A stretch of 64,000 nucleotides of DNA from Streptomyces tardus (lineage in GTDB: Bacteria > Actinomycetota > Actinomycetes > Streptomycetales > Streptomycetaceae): positions 4,195,629 through 4,259,628 of the forward strand of contig NZ_JAELVF020000001.1 in NCBI RefSeq assembly GCF_018101125.2, in the 5' to 3' direction. Position numbers and translations under genes: made by a program. Below are positions 1 to 10,839 of the stretch, in pieces (within the stretch, counting starts at the first letter, position 1; the number at the start of each line of letters is the position of its first letter). The notes beneath the pieces are model-generated. The model had not been told where the DNA came from, searched no databases, and was given only the letters and a program-made list of their open reading frames with translations.

Positions 1-1
1 A

Positions 2-484
2 CTCCAGCGGGCGCGGGCCCAGCTCAAGTCGGTCACCCCGAGCGAGGAGACGGTCGACGAGCCGACCACCCCGGCCCAGCGGGAGCTGCTCGACCGCTAT
101 GTGACGGCCTTCGAGAAGAAGGACATCGACGCCATCGTGGGGCTGTTCACCCATGACGCCGTGTGGGAGATGCCTCCTTTCCTCAGCTGGTTCAAGGGGC
201 CTGTGCACATCGGTGAGCTGATCCGCCGGAACTGCCCGGCGGGGCCCGGCGACATGCGGCTGATAGCGACCGAGCTGAACGGCCAGCACGCCTTCGCGAT
301 GTATCTGCGAGAGGGCGAGGGCGAGCCGTTCCGTCCGTGGAACCTCCATGTGCTGACGCTGGAGGGGGCCGAGGTCGCCCATGTGGTGGCCTTCTTCGAC
401 CTGGAGCTCTTCGAGAAGTTCGGGCTGCCCGAAGTTTTCGAAGAGGTGTCCGCCCAGGGCCCGGGGGAAGGAGAGCGTTCATGA
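2..484 (+). CDS. ECF sigma factor with SnoaL-like tail, C-terminal part (5' end outside window)
   Basis: The frame is open from base 2, reading LQRARAQL and then a Pro/Thr linker. This looks like the end of sigma region 4 running into a SnoaL-like (NTF2 fold) domain with the motif AVWEMPPF and conserved FKGPVHIGELI. That layout is typical of the long ECF sigma factors of actinobacteria (SigG/SigJ-like groups), in which the C-terminal domain modulates sigma activity and takes the place of a classical anti-sigma factor. Only about 160 residues are present, so regions 2 and 4 cannot be inspected. The stop overlaps the next ATG by 4 bases (ATGA), so the two genes are probably translationally coupled. 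Confidence 0.8.
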   Translation, partial: LQRARAQLKSVTPSEETVDEPTTPAQRELLDRYVTAFEKKDIDAIVGLFTHDAVWEMPPFLSWFKGPVHIGELIRRNCPAGPGDMRLIATELNGQHAFAMYLREGEGEPFRPWNLHVLTLEGAEVAHVVAFFDLELFEKFGLPEVFEEVSAQGPGEGERS

Positions 485-849
485 ACACAGCACTGCTGCG
501 CACCGTGGGGGTGGCCACCGCCGCGTACGGCCTCGCGGTGACGCTCCGCCCGCAGCTCCTCGCCCGGCCCTCCGGGCTGGTCGACCGAAGAGGCGAGGTC
601 GCCCACCACACCGCGACCTCGCTGAGGCCGCTGGGTTTCCGCGACGCGGCCTCGGGCGCCGCGCTGGCCCTCGCGCCCGAGGGCCCCGCGCTGCGTACGG
701 CGGCAGCGGTCCGTCTGGCCGCGGACTTCGGCGACGCCGTACTGCTCGCGGGCACCCTCCCGAAGGGCAACCGGGCCAAGGCCGTCGCGGTGGCGGTGGG
801 TTGGGGCTCACTGACCCTCGCAGGGCTCGTCCACCGCAGCCGCGGCTGA
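481..849 (+). CDS. Small DUF4267-like membrane protein
   Basis: The 122-residue product has an Ala/Leu/Val/Gly-rich profile with three or four likely membrane helices. Conserved-looking stretches are FRDAASGAALAL and VRLAADFGDAVLL, which resemble small DUF4267-type membrane proteins. The ATG at 481 overlaps the stop of the sigma factor, so the pair is likely one transcription unit. A functional partnership (membrane sensor or target gene of the sigma factor) is only inferred from this coupling. No catalytic motif is visible. Confidence 0.65.
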   Translation: MNTALLRTVGVATAAYGLAVTLRPQLLARPSGLVDRRGEVAHHTATSLRPLGFRDAASGAALALAPEGPALRTAAAVRLAADFGDAVLLAGTLPKGNRAKAVAVAVGWGSLTLAGLVHRSRG

Positions 850-950
850 GCAGCGGGGCCCGCACGGCAGCCCCGCCCGCGGCAGCCCCGCCGCGGCTGC
901 CAAGCTCGCCGTGAGCGCCGACCCATCCTCGGTGCGATCGGCTACGAATC

Positions 951-1841
951 ATGGACGAGGCGCAGGACCGGAGAGCTGCGCGGGATGCCCCGCGGCATCC
1001 CAGCCCCGTCGACAGCGAGAGTGAGCAGCGTGTGACCGTCGAGCAGCCTGCGGAGCCGCCCGCGGAGGGGGAGTCGGAGAGAATCCCGGCCGCCGGGCAC
1101 CTCCCGCCGAGGATCCACCGAGCGCCCGCCGATCCGCGCGCGCTGGTGCTGATGCTGCACGGTGGACGTGCCCGGGGGCTCGGACCGCCGACGGCGCTCA
1201 ACCTGCCCTCGCGCAGACTGCGCCCGTTCGTCTCCACTCTCGTGCGGGCGACCGCCGGCGTCCCCGCGCTCGTCGCACAGGCCCGGTACCGGTGCCGGGG
1301 CTGGAACGGCCGGCGTGCCGACCCCGCGCAGGACGCGCGGGCCGCGCTCGACACTCTGCTCGCCCGGTACGGCGACCTGCCCGTCGTGCTCCTCGGCCAC
1401 TCCATGGGCGGCCGGGCAGCACTGCACATCGCCGGCCACCCGGCGGTGCGCGGGGTGGTGGCGCTCGCTCCCTGGTGTCCGGAGTACGAGCCGACCGCCC
1501 AGCTCGCCGGCAAACCGGCCGTGCTGCTTCACTCCGATCGCGACCGGATGACCGACCCCCTGGCGTCCTGGGCGTTCGTCGAGCGGGCGCGGGAACAGGG
1601 TGCCCGGGCGCACGGCATCCAGATCACCGGCAGCGACCATGCGATGCTGCGCCGCAGCGCCGTGTGGCACGAATGGGTGGGACGCCTGGTCGCCGAAATG
1701 CTCGGCGCGGCCCGCGAGGGCGGTGCGGACGACAGTGGCGGTGGAGGCGCTCAGGACGGCGCGCTCGGCCCGGACTTCGCCGCGCTGCCCACCGAGATCG
1801 TCAGCACACGCAGAACTCGTTCCCTTCCGGGTCGCTCATGA
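951..1841 (+). CDS. Alpha/beta hydrolase
   Basis: The 296-residue product carries the nucleophile elbow GHSMGG near residue 149 and an oxyanion-loop stretch LMLHGG near residue 68. A late Asp (SDRD) and His (GSDHAM) complete a Ser-Asp-His triad. The fold matches small esterases and dienelactone hydrolase-like proteins; the substrate cannot be read from sequence. The first 55 residues are polar, Pro/Glu-rich and probably disordered, so a GTG near 1032 is a possible alternative start. The last 41 bases overlap the convergent VOC gene. Confidence 0.75.
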   Translation: MDEAQDRRAARDAPRHPSPVDSESEQRVTVEQPAEPPAEGESERIPAAGHLPPRIHRAPADPRALVLMLHGGRARGLGPPTALNLPSRRLRPFVSTLVRATAGVPALVAQARYRCRGWNGRRADPAQDARAALDTLLARYGDLPVVLLGHSMGGRAALHIAGHPAVRGVVALAPWCPEYEPTAQLAGKPAVLLHSDRDRMTDPLASWAFVERAREQGARAHGIQITGSDHAMLRRSAVWHEWVGRLVAEMLGAAREGGADDSGGGGAQDGALGPDFAALPTEIVSTRRTRSLPGRS

Positions 1842-2253
1842 CCACCGCGTAGTGGTCGAGCCCCTCGGCGTCCAGGGTGTGCAGCACCTGGGCGCCCGCC
1901 GCCCGCAGCCGCGCCACCTCGCCGTCCACCTCCCGCCGCCGCTCCGCCAGCGGGACCCTCCGTCCGCCGGTCACCCGAAGGTCCAGATGCAGCCTGTTCT
2001 TGCCGGATTTGGGCTCCGCCACCTGCTGGAACCACAGGCGCGGCCCGACCCCTGCGGGGTCGACGACCGAATCGGTGAGGTCGCCGTCGTCGGGCAGCTC
2101 CGACTCCGGCACGCCGATGCTGCGGTAGTACGCGTACCAGTCGGTGAACCCCTCCGGCGGAGGGGCGGGGACGTAGCCGAGTGCCTCCGCCCAGAAGGCG
2201 ACCAGCCGACCGGGGTCCGCGCAGTCCACTGTCACCTGAAGCCTGGTCGCCAT
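1801..2253 (-). CDS. VOC family (glyoxalase/bleomycin resistance-like) protein
   Basis: The 150-residue single-domain protein begins MATRLQVTVDCADPGRLVAFW and ends with the SDPEGNEFCVC signature of the vicinal oxygen chelate superfamily. It has two beta-alpha-beta-beta-beta modules with candidate metal ligands HLDL (middle) and the final Glu. Members act on small hydrophobic substrates or bind antibiotics. This one resembles the many uncharacterised actinobacterial glyoxalase-like proteins, and no substrate can be assigned. Its 3' end overlaps the convergent hydrolase by 41 bp. Confidence 0.8.
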   Translation of the reverse strand: MATRLQVTVDCADPGRLVAFWAEALGYVPAPPPEGFTDWYAYYRSIGVPESELPDDGDLTDSVVDPAGVGPRLWFQQVAEPKSGKNRLHLDLRVTGGRRVPLAERRREVDGEVARLRAAGAQVLHTLDAEGLDHYAVVMSDPEGNEFCVC

Positions 2254-2404
2254 CGCTCTCCCTCACATCGGCCGCCTCGTGTGCAGCCAGCGTGCCGCAG
2301 ACCTATGACAACGCCACCCCTCGCGTCGGGGTCTTTGCCGCGGAGGGGACCACCAAGCGACCGTGCGGACGCCCGACTCCCGTGCGCCACAGGCCGGTTC
2401 GGGA

Positions 2405-3144
2405 TCAGCGGCGCTTGCGCACCGCGCGCACGTACTCCCTGTTCATCGCGGCGATGGAGGTCAGCGGGATGCCTTTGGGGCATGCGGTGGCGCACTCGCC
2501 GGTGACGGTGCAACCCCCGAAACTCTCCTCGTCCATCGTGCCGACCATGTCCAGCACCCGGCTCTCGCGCTCGACCCGACCCTGCGGCAGCGCGGCGAGA
2601 TGGACGACCTTGGCGGCGGTGAAGAGCATCGCCGCGCCGTTCGGGCAGGCAGCCACGCAGGCGCCGCAGCCGATGCACTCGGCGTGGGTGAAGGCCTCGT
2701 CCGCGTCGGGCTTGGGCACGGGCGTGGCGTGCGCCTCGGGGGCGCTGCCGGTCGGCACGCTGACGTAGCCGCCGGATCCGATGACCCGGTCCATCGCTGA
2801 GCGGTCCACCACCAGGTCCTTGACCACCGGGAACGCCGCCGCCCGCCACGGCTCGACGTCGATGGTGTCGCCGTCGGAGAAGTGCCGCATGTGCAGTTGG
2901 CAGGTGGTGGTGCGCTCGGGGCCGTGCGCCTCGCCGTTGATGACCACGCCGCAGGCCCCGCAGATCCCCTCCCGACAGTCGTGGTCGAAGGCGACGGGCT
3001 CGCAACCCTCGGCGATCAGCTGCTCGTTGAGGGTGTCGAGCATGTCGAGGAAGGACATGTCGGGGGTGACGCCGTCGAGTTCGTACCGGGCCATGTGGCC
3101 CTGGGCGTCGGGGCCGGCCTGGCGCCAGATGCGCAGATGGAGTT

Positions 3145-3148
<4 letters not shown>
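2405..3148 (-). CDS. sdhB: Succinate dehydrogenase/fumarate reductase iron-sulfur subunit
   Basis: The 247-residue electron-transfer subunit passes electrons from FAD in SdhA to quinone at the membrane. All cluster ligands are visible: C58-x4-C63-x2-C66 and C83 for 2Fe-2[13 protein letters not shown] for 4Fe-4S and [12 protein letters not shown] for 3Fe-4S. The GTG at 3148 overlaps the sdhA stop (GTGA), which fixes the start and indicates translational coupling. It is the last gene of the sdhCAB operon. No strong terminator is visible before the next gene. Confidence 0.96.
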
Positions 3149-5277
<2,129 letters not shown>

Positions 5278-5278
5278 C

Positions 5279-6013
5279 TCAGCTCACTGCTCCGATCTGG
5301 ACGGCGAGGGGTACGGAGAGGAAACCGGCGGTGAGTACGAGCGCGAGGCCGTCGCCGAGGAACCGCAGCGCCCGGTCCCGTCCCGCGGTGGCGGCGCCCA
5401 GGCTGTGCGCCGCGCTGCGGAGGCCGTGCCGCACGTGCAGGCCGACGGCGATCATCGCGACGCCGTAGATGAGGTTCCCGTACCAGGTGCCGAAGGTGGC
5501 GACGACGTTCTCGTACGGTTTGCCGGCCTCGCCGTTGGGGTTCACGGTGTGGGTGGTCAGATCGAGGAGGTGCCAGACCAGGAACAGTGCCAGGATCACG
5601 CCGCCCCAGCGCATGGTGCGGGTGGCGTAGCCGCCGCGGCGCGCGGAGCCGCCCCGGTGCGCGTACCGCTTCGGCCTGGCCGCCAGATCGCGGCGGCTGA
5701 GCTGAAAGGCGGCGATCCCGTGCAGCACCACCGCGGCGAGCAGCGCGAGGCGCACGAGCCACAGGAACCACTCGTAGTGCAGCAGCGGTTCGCCGAGGGT
5801 GCGCAGCCAGTGCGCGTAGCCGTTGAACTCCTCCGGCCCGAAGAAGATCTTCAGATTCCCCAGCATGTGGCCGACGAGGTAGAGCAGCATCATCACGCCG
5901 GTGACGGCCATCACCAGCTTCTTGCCGATCGTCGACCGCCACAGGAGGTCCGCGGTCGACGCCTGTCTGCCGCTTTGTCCCGTCGCAGTCGCCTGAGCCT
6001 GAACCTGAGCCAT
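5279..6013 (-). CDS. sdhC: Succinate dehydrogenase cytochrome b558 subunit
   Basis: The 244-residue membrane anchor has about five helices (for example [51 protein letters not shown]), the pattern of the single-subunit cytochrome b558 family that binds two haems and reacts with menaquinone. Spaced His residues ([25 protein letters not shown]) are the expected haem ligands. The start at 6013 is chosen because it removes a poorly conserved leader and sits 6 nt after a TACCTT hexamer, which suggests a leaderless mRNA. It is the first gene of the operon, divergent from a LysR regulator. Confidence 0.93.
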   Translation of the reverse strand: MAQVQAQATATGQSGRQASTADLLWRSTIGKKLVMAVTGVMMLLYLVGHMLGNLKIFFGPEEFNGYAHWLRTLGEPLLHYEWFLWLVRLALLAAVVLHGIAAFQLSRRDLAARPKRYAHRGGSARRGGYATRTMRWGGVILALFLVWHLLDLTTHTVNPNGEAGKPYENVVATFGTWYGNLIYGVAMIAVGLHVRHGLRSAAHSLGAATAGRDRALRFLGDGLALVLTAGFLSVPLAVQIGAVS

Positions 6014-6019
6014 GGGACG

Positions 6020-6025
6020 AAGGTA
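6020..6025 (-). promoter_or_regulatory. Putative -10 element of sdhCAB (leaderless)
   Basis: TACCTT on the minus strand fits the TANNNT consensus and ends 6 nt before the sdhC ATG, so transcription should start at the ATG itself. No Shine-Dalgarno sequence is present. A TTGGAC at 6045-6050 could be the -35 with a long 19-nt spacer. Confidence 0.5.
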
Positions 6026-6053
6026 GGGAGCGGCGGGTGCATCAGTCCAAGAC

Positions 6054-6086
6054 ATGGAAAGTCTGCACTCCATAGGCAATGCCTAT
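6054..6086. promoter_or_regulatory. LysR-type operator pair between sdhC and lysR
   Basis: ATAGGCA-A-TGCCTAT (6072-6086) is a perfect 7-1-7 palindrome with the T-N11-A core typical of LysR regulators. Next to it is a second inverted repeat, ATGGA-N10-TCCAT (6054-6073). Measured from the inferred sdhC start at 6013, the two centres lie near -66 and -50, where LysR recognition and activation sites usually sit. For the divergent lysR gene the palindrome covers the -35 region, as expected for autorepression. Confidence 0.75.
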
Positions 6087-6094
6087 CGCAGCGC

Positions 6095-6100
6095 TAGGCT
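6095..6100 (+). promoter_or_regulatory. Putative -10 element of the lysR gene (leaderless)
   Basis: TAGGCT, a strong match to the streptomycete -10 consensus, ends 6 nt before the ATG. The -35 position, 17 nt upstream, falls inside the LysR palindrome. Confidence 0.55.
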
Positions 6101-6106
6101 GCCGGT

Positions 6107-7063
6107 ATGCAGCTGCACCAGCTCCGCTACTTCACGGCGGTCGCCGACACCCGCCACTTCACCCGGGCCGCCGAACGCGAACTCGTCGCCCAGCCGTCGC
6201 TTTCCCAGCAGATCAAGGCGCTGGAGCGGGAGCTGGGCACCGAGCTCTTCCACCGGGCCCGCGGCCACATCGCCCTCACCGACGCCGGCGAGGTGTTGCT
6301 GCCGCTGGCGCGCCGCATCCTCGCCGATACGGAGACCGCCCGCCGCGAGGTGCAGGAGGTCGCCCGGCTGCGGCGCGGGCGGGTACGGCTGGGGGCGCCG
6401 CCGAGCCTGTGCGCCAGCCTGGTGCCCGATGTGCTGCGCGCCTTCCACGACCGCTACCCCGGCGTCGAACTGCAGGTGCGCGAGGGCGGTTCGCAGGATC
6501 TGGTACGGGTGCTCGCCGCCGGCGAGCTGGACCTGGCGCTCGTCATCACCCCGCTGCCGGTCCAGGCCCCGGCGCTCACCACGACCGACCTGCTGCGCGA
6601 GGAGCTGGTGGTGGTCTCCGCGCCCGACGAACCCGCGCCGGTGCGTCGTCGTCGCATCCGGGTCGAGGATCTGCGGCAGCTGCCGCTGGTGATGTTCCGC
6701 CGCGGCTACGATCTGCGCGAACTGACGCTGGGGGCCTGCCGGTCCGCCGGGTTCGAGCCGGTGCTCTCGGTCGAGGGCGGCGAGATGGACGCGGTGCTCG
6801 GCCTGGTGCGCGCCGGCCTCGGCGTCGCGGTCGTACCGCACATGGTCGCCGACCGCTCCGGGCTGCGGGTCACCCGGTTCGCCGCTCCCGGGCTGCACCG
6901 CTCGGTGTCGGTGGCGCACCGGGGCGACGTCTCGCCCCCGCGCGCCGCTCGCGAGCTCTCCCGCATCCTCGCCGAACGGCTCCCCGCCTCGGTCAACTCG
7001 CCCGCCGCAGGCGGCCGGAGCGCCGCCGTACGGACCAAGCGGCCAGATGACCGAGCGAGTTGA
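6107..7063 (+). CDS. LysR family transcriptional regulator
   Basis: The 318-residue regulator has a canonical N-terminal winged HTH (MQLHQLRYFTAVADTRHFTR through SLSQQIKALERELG, residues 1-60). A periplasmic-binding-like effector domain follows, containing LRRGRVRLGA and GLGVAVVPH. It diverges from sdhCAB across 93 bp that hold a perfect LysR-type palindrome, so it most likely controls that operon and itself. The effector is unknown. TAGGCT at 6095-6100 lies 6 nt before the ATG with no ribosome site, which suggests a leaderless transcript. The final 71 bases overlap the convergent CPBP protease gene. Confidence 0.88.
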   Translation: MQLHQLRYFTAVADTRHFTRAAERELVAQPSLSQQIKALERELGTELFHRARGHIALTDAGEVLLPLARRILADTETARREVQEVARLRRGRVRLGAPPSLCASLVPDVLRAFHDRYPGVELQVREGGSQDLVRVLAAGELDLALVITPLPVQAPALTTTDLLREELVVVSAPDEPAPVRRRRIRVEDLRQLPLVMFRRGYDLRELTLGACRSAGFEPVLSVEGGEMDAVLGLVRAGLGVAVVPHMVADRSGLRVTRFAAPGLHRSVSVAHRGDVSPPRAARELSRILAERLPASVNSPAAGGRSAAVRTKRPDDRAS

Positions 7064-7745
7064 ACGCCGTGTGCAGCAGCGCCGGCGCGACCGCGCTGCC
7101 GGTGTGCCGCCGCAGCGCCGCGAACACCGCACCGCCCGCCGCCGTGACGGCCACCGAGCCCGAGGCCGCCGCCAGCCGAAAGACACCGTCCCCGCCGGGG
7201 GCCCGGTTACCGGTGGAGGCGGCGGCCAGCGCCGGGTTGGAGGCGGCGAGTGCGGCCGAGGGCAGCACGTGCCACAGCCCGAAGAGGACCACCGGCACCG
7301 CCTCGCCCAGGCGCGGACCGCACGTACGCCGCAGCAGGGCCGGCAGCACACAGCGGAAGCCGACCTCCTCCAGCAGGACCGTGCCCAGCGGCACCTCCAG
7401 CAGCATCTGCCGCAGCAGACCCGACAGCCGCTCCTCGGCCCGGCTGTCGGCGAAGAGCGGCCGGGTCGCCGGCAGCAGTGCACCCGCCGCGTAGAGCCCA
7501 CCCACTCCTGCGGCGGCGGTGGCGCCGCATCGCAGTCCCTGCCCCAACCGGGCGTGTTCCAAGCCGAGTTCGGCGGCGTCGGCACCGGCACTGCGGGCCG
7601 TGAGCAGCAGCAGCCCGGTCGAGGCCAGCGAGACCGGGACATGGGCGGGCGGGCCGAGCCGGTGGTCCAGCACGTGCGCGCCGGCGAGCACCCCCAGGGC
7701 GACACCGAGCGCGGCGCGGGGGGAGTGGCGCAGTGACGGGCTCAT
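6993..7745 (-). CDS. CPBP family intramembrane metalloprotease
   Basis: The 250-residue multi-helix membrane protein carries all three CPBP (CAAX protease/Abi) motifs: EEVGFR near residue 130, FGLWHVLPS and a late HTAFNS with the metal-binding His. The family hydrolyses or processes substrates inside the membrane; targets in Streptomyces are unknown. An open frame continues 70 residues upstream but is Arg-rich and unlike the family, so the ATG at 7745 is chosen. Its 3' end overlaps the convergent lysR gene by 71 bp. Confidence 0.82.
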   Translation of the reverse strand: MSPSLRHSPRAALGVALGVLAGAHVLDHRLGPPAHVPVSLASTGLLLLTARSAGADAAELGLEHARLGQGLRCGATAAAGVGGLYAAGALLPATRPLFADSRAEERLSGLLRQMLLEVPLGTVLLEEVGFRCVLPALLRRTCGPRLGEAVPVVLFGLWHVLPSAALAASNPALAAASTGNRAPGGDGVFRLAAASGSVAVTAAGGAVFAALRRHTGSAVAPALLHTAFNSLGHLAAWSVRRRSGRLRRAS

Positions 7746-7977
7746 GTCCGCGAGCGTAGAAGAGCCCCGGCCCGCCCGAGGAGCGGCACGGCCCGTCGCC
7801 TGCCCGGGGCGCGCGCTCCGGGAGCCGATCGGTTCGAAGGAGTCGCGTGCACCGGGGCCGCGCCCGACGCCCGCTCCGGAGCCGCGTCGCCGCGGGGCCG
7901 CCGGACACGCGCGTACGGCCGGACCGCCGGCTCGGCGCCGACGTCCCGACCGCACGCACCCGCTCCCCGCCCGGAGG

Positions 7978-9192
7978 TCAGTCGCGGGCCTCGCACACGG
8001 TGCGGTCCAGCATCCGCATCATCGCCCGGTCGCCGGCCAGGAGCGTGCCGTCGCTGATGCCGTTGGCGGTGGAGGCCACGCCCACCCGGCCGTCGTCGGT
8101 GAACGCCAGCCGTACGGTGGTGCCCACCAGATCGCCGTGGTGCGCCCAGAACTTGCCGCCGCAGCTCAGCGGGTGGGACAGCAGGCCCAGCCCGTATCGT
8201 GCGCCCGGCCAGATGTCGGTGAACTCCTTCGGCATCGGCACCGTGGTGCGCATGGCGCGCAGCTCCGCCGGGGCGAGCAGCTTCCCGCGGAGCAGGGCGG
8301 TGAAGAAGCGGTCCAGGTCCCGGTGGGTGCTGATCAGTTCACCGGCCGAGTCGCCCCAGGTGACGGAGTACTCGGTGGTGTCCGTCCACTCCTTCGAGTC
8401 CGCGAACCGCTGGTACGCGTGGGAGTGCGGCCCCCGGATGCCGGTGTCCCGGCCCGGGGCGTAAGTGTCCTTGAGGCCGAGCGGGCGGATGATGCGGTCC
8501 GTGACCTCGGTGCGCCAGTCGTTGCCGGTCACCGCCTCGATGATCATGCCGGCCAGTACGAAGTTGGTGTTGGAGTATTCCCAGTCCGGCTCGGGGTCGT
8601 CCTTGTCCGCGGGAGGGAAGCTCGGCTTCTGCGCGACGGCGAGCCCGACCAGCTCGTGCGGGGTCCACTGCTTCCAGCGCTCCTTCTCGAAGGACTCCGC
8701 GTCGCCGAGGGGGAGTTGGGCGGTGTAGTTGTGCAGTCCGCTGGTGTTCTGGAGCAGGTTGCGCACGGTGATCGCGCTGCCGTCGTTGCCGTTGCCGCGG
8801 ACCAGCCCCGGCAGCCACTTCTCCACCGTGTCGTCCAGCGACAGCCGTCCCTCGCCGACCAGTTGGAGCGCGACGGTGGAGGTGAAGGTCTTGGTGGTGC
8901 TGGCGATCCGGTAGCTCGCGCCGGACGGCGGTGCGGCGTCCCCGTTCAGGTCCCGAAGGCCCTGGTTGGTCTCGCTGTGCTTGCGGCCGTCCCGCAGGCC
9001 CGCGGTGATCGAGACGAACTCCCCCTTCTCCAGGGCGCGTCGGGCCTCCTTCCGGAGCACCTTCGAAGCTCCTCCGGAACCGTTCTCGGCGGTCCCGTTC
9101 CCGGCGTGGGCGGCTCCCGTGGTGGCGGTCGTCACGACGATCGCGGCGAGCGCCGCCGCCGAACCGAGCCTGCGCATACGTGTGTTGGCCAT
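7978..9192 (-). CDS. Secreted serine hydrolase, beta-lactamase/D-Ala-D-Ala carboxypeptidase family
   Basis: The 404-residue protein has a signal peptide (RRLGSAAALAAIVVTTATTGAAHA) and the three S12-family motifs: STTK at about 98-101 (nucleophile and Lys), YSN at about 206-208 and HHG near residue 345. It should act outside the membrane as a DD-peptidase, esterase or related hydrolase. This family rarely confers beta-lactam resistance by itself. The ATG at 9192 is preceded by a good ribosome site (GAGAGGAAG). It is monocistronic. Confidence 0.87.
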   Translation of the reverse strand: MANTRMRRLGSAAALAAIVVTTATTGAAHAGNGTAENGSGGASKVLRKEARRALEKGEFVSITAGLRDGRKHSETNQGLRDLNGDAAPPSGASYRIASTTKTFTSTVALQLVGEGRLSLDDTVEKWLPGLVRGNGNDGSAITVRNLLQNTSGLHNYTAQLPLGDAESFEKERWKQWTPHELVGLAVAQKPSFPPADKDDPEPDWEYSNTNFVLAGMIIEAVTGNDWRTEVTDRIIRPLGLKDTYAPGRDTGIRGPHSHAYQRFADSKEWTDTTEYSVTWGDSAGELISTHRDLDRFFTALLRGKLLAPAELRAMRTTVPMPKEFTDIWPGARYGLGLLSHPLSCGGKFWAHHGDLVGTTVRLAFTDDGRVGVASTANGISDGTLLAGDRAMMRMLDRTVCEARD

Positions 9193-9301
9193 GTCTTCCT
9201 CTCCCGAAGATCTCTGCGAACAGCCTGCCGTCACACGGGCCGGCGCACGAGGGTGGTGGCCACCCGCTCGTACGGGGTGCCAGCACCACCCCCAGGGGCT
9301 C

Positions 9302-9307
9302 TAGGTT
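9302..9307 (+). promoter_or_regulatory. Putative -10 element for the ArsC-like gene (leaderless)
   Basis: TAGGTT is an excellent -10 match and ends 6 nt before the ATG at 9314. This argues that the start is 9314 on a leaderless mRNA rather than the in-frame GTG at 9308. Confidence 0.5.
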
Positions 9308-9313
9308 GTGAGG

Positions 9314-9679
9314 ATGGAGATCTGGATCAACCCCGCATGCTCGAAGTGCCGGTCCGCGCTGACGCTGCTGGACGAGGAGGGCGTGCAGCACACCGTGCGC
9401 CGCTACCTCGACGACCCGCCCACGGTGGACGAACTGCGCGCGGTGCTCGATCGGTTGGGTCTGGAGCCCTGGGACATCACCAGGACGGGGGAGGCGATCG
9501 GCAAGGAGCTGGGCATCAGCGACTGGCCCCGCGAGCCCGCCGAACGCGAACGCTGGATCGCCGCGCTCTCCGAGCATCCCAAGCTGATCCAGCGCCCGAT
9601 CATCACCGCGCACGACGGCAGCGCGGTGGTCGGCCGCAGCGAGGAAGCGGTGCGCGAGGCGATGCGGCGCAGCGGCTAG
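9314..9679 (+). CDS. ArsC/Spx-like thioredoxin-fold reductase
   Basis: The 121-residue product begins MEIWINPACSKCRSALTLL, a thioredoxin-like fold with a CSKC motif. RPIITAHDGSAVVGR near the end is the conserved ArsC-family Arg-Pro segment. The family includes glutaredoxin-dependent arsenate reductases and regulators such as Spx. With no ars genes nearby, a role in arsenic resistance is not supported, and it is best read as a generic thiol reductase. The start is chosen by the -10 box that directly precedes it. Confidence 0.8.
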   Translation: MEIWINPACSKCRSALTLLDEEGVQHTVRRYLDDPPTVDELRAVLDRLGLEPWDITRTGEAIGKELGISDWPREPAERERWIAALSEHPKLIQRPIITAHDGSAVVGRSEEAVREAMRRSG

Positions 9680-9802
9680 CCGGTGCGCCGCACGCGGCCG
9701 GGGCGGGGCGTCGGGCGTCGTCACCTCGTCTCGCGTCGCGTCACGCACCCGCGGGGCGGTGCACGGCCACTCGACGCCCGTCGGCCGCGCGGGCGGCAGG
9801 CT

Positions 9803-10690
9803 TCAGAGCGGCTCGGCCAACGGCACCAACGAGTAGCCCCGCTCGATCAGCCGGGGCAGGTAGTACGCGAGCGCGGCGACCGTCTGGGACCGGTCGCCGC
9901 CGCCGTCGTGCGCGAGGACGATCGCTCCCGGGTGCGCACCGTTCAGCACCCGGCGACGGATCGTGGCGGTGCCCGGCGACTTCCAGTCCAGGGTGTCCAC
10001 CGACCAGCCCATCGGCTCCATCCCCAGCTCGGCGCAGATCTGCAACGAGGGTGCGTGCCAGGCGCCGTAGGGCGCGCGTGCGAACCGGGGGGCGGTGCCG
10101 ATGGCCTGCTCGATGAGGTCGCAGGTGCGGCCGAGTTCCTTGCGCACCCTGGCCCGCGAGATCTTCGGGAGCTCGGGGTGGCTCCAGGAGTGGTTGGCGA
10201 CCAGATGGCCGTCCGCCTCGATCGCCTTCACCAGATCAGGGTTCCACTCGGCGTTCTCCCCGATGACGAAGAACGTGGCGAGGGTGCCGTGGCGGCGCAG
10301 GATGCGCAGGATCGCGGGGGTCTGTACGGGGTGCGGGCCGTCGTCGAAGGTCAGGGCGATGCTGCGGCCGGGGTCGGCCAGAGTCAGATGCGCCTGCTTG
10401 CGCGGCACGGCGGACCGCCGCAGACGCCGTTCGGCCCGGGGCATCCGGGCGCCGCCGGCCAGCGGACGCATCCGGTACGTGTCCGGCGCGCCCCGGGCGC
10501 CCGCGGCACCGGTACCGCGTGCGGAGGGCGAGGGGGAGCGTGACGGACGGGCCGCCGCACCGGACCCGTCCGGTGCGGCGGGGGTCGGCCCCGGTGGGGC
10601 GAGCAGCGCGCGGTAGGCGCCGTACACACAGAGGCAGGTGGCGCCGCTGAGCAGCGTACGGCGTGTCAGGGCTGATTTGTCGTACTGCAT
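9803..10690 (-). CDS. Polysaccharide deacetylase (CE4/NodB domain), exported
   Basis: The 295-residue protein starts with a twin-arginine-like segment (LTRRTLLSG) and a hydrophobic stretch, then a Pro/Ser-rich linker to about residue 70. The NodB domain follows, with TFDDGPH at about 114-120 (catalytic base and metal Asp) and HSWSHP at about 167-172 (metal His pair). LAHDG near the end supplies another motif. It should deacetylate peptidoglycan or another N-acetylated glycan outside the cell. No partner gene is evident. Confidence 0.88.
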   Translation of the reverse strand: MQYDKSALTRRTLLSGATCLCVYGAYRALLAPPGPTPAAPDGSGAAARPSRSPSPSARGTGAAGARGAPDTYRMRPLAGGARMPRAERRLRRSAVPRKQAHLTLADPGRSIALTFDDGPHPVQTPAILRILRRHGTLATFFVIGENAEWNPDLVKAIEADGHLVANHSWSHPELPKISRARVRKELGRTCDLIEQAIGTAPRFARAPYGAWHAPSLQICAELGMEPMGWSVDTLDWKSPGTATIRRRVLNGAHPGAIVLAHDGGGDRSQTVAALAYYLPRLIERGYSLVPLAEPL

Positions 10691-10839
10691 GACTTACTGC
10701 TCTCACGCCCCGATGGCGCGCCCCCGCCCTCGCGAACCGTGTCCCGGCCACTGCACTCGTACGACCTTCCCAGCGCGCCGAACCCGCGGGCCCTGTCTAG
10801 GGTGTCGGTGTTCGGCGCGCTCCTGCGGGCCGTGCGCGG

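Noticed and set aside
9314-9679. Arsenic resistance determinant
   Set aside because: The thioredoxin-fold protein has ArsC-like motifs, but there is no arsR, arsB or acr3 nearby, so only a general reductase role is supported.
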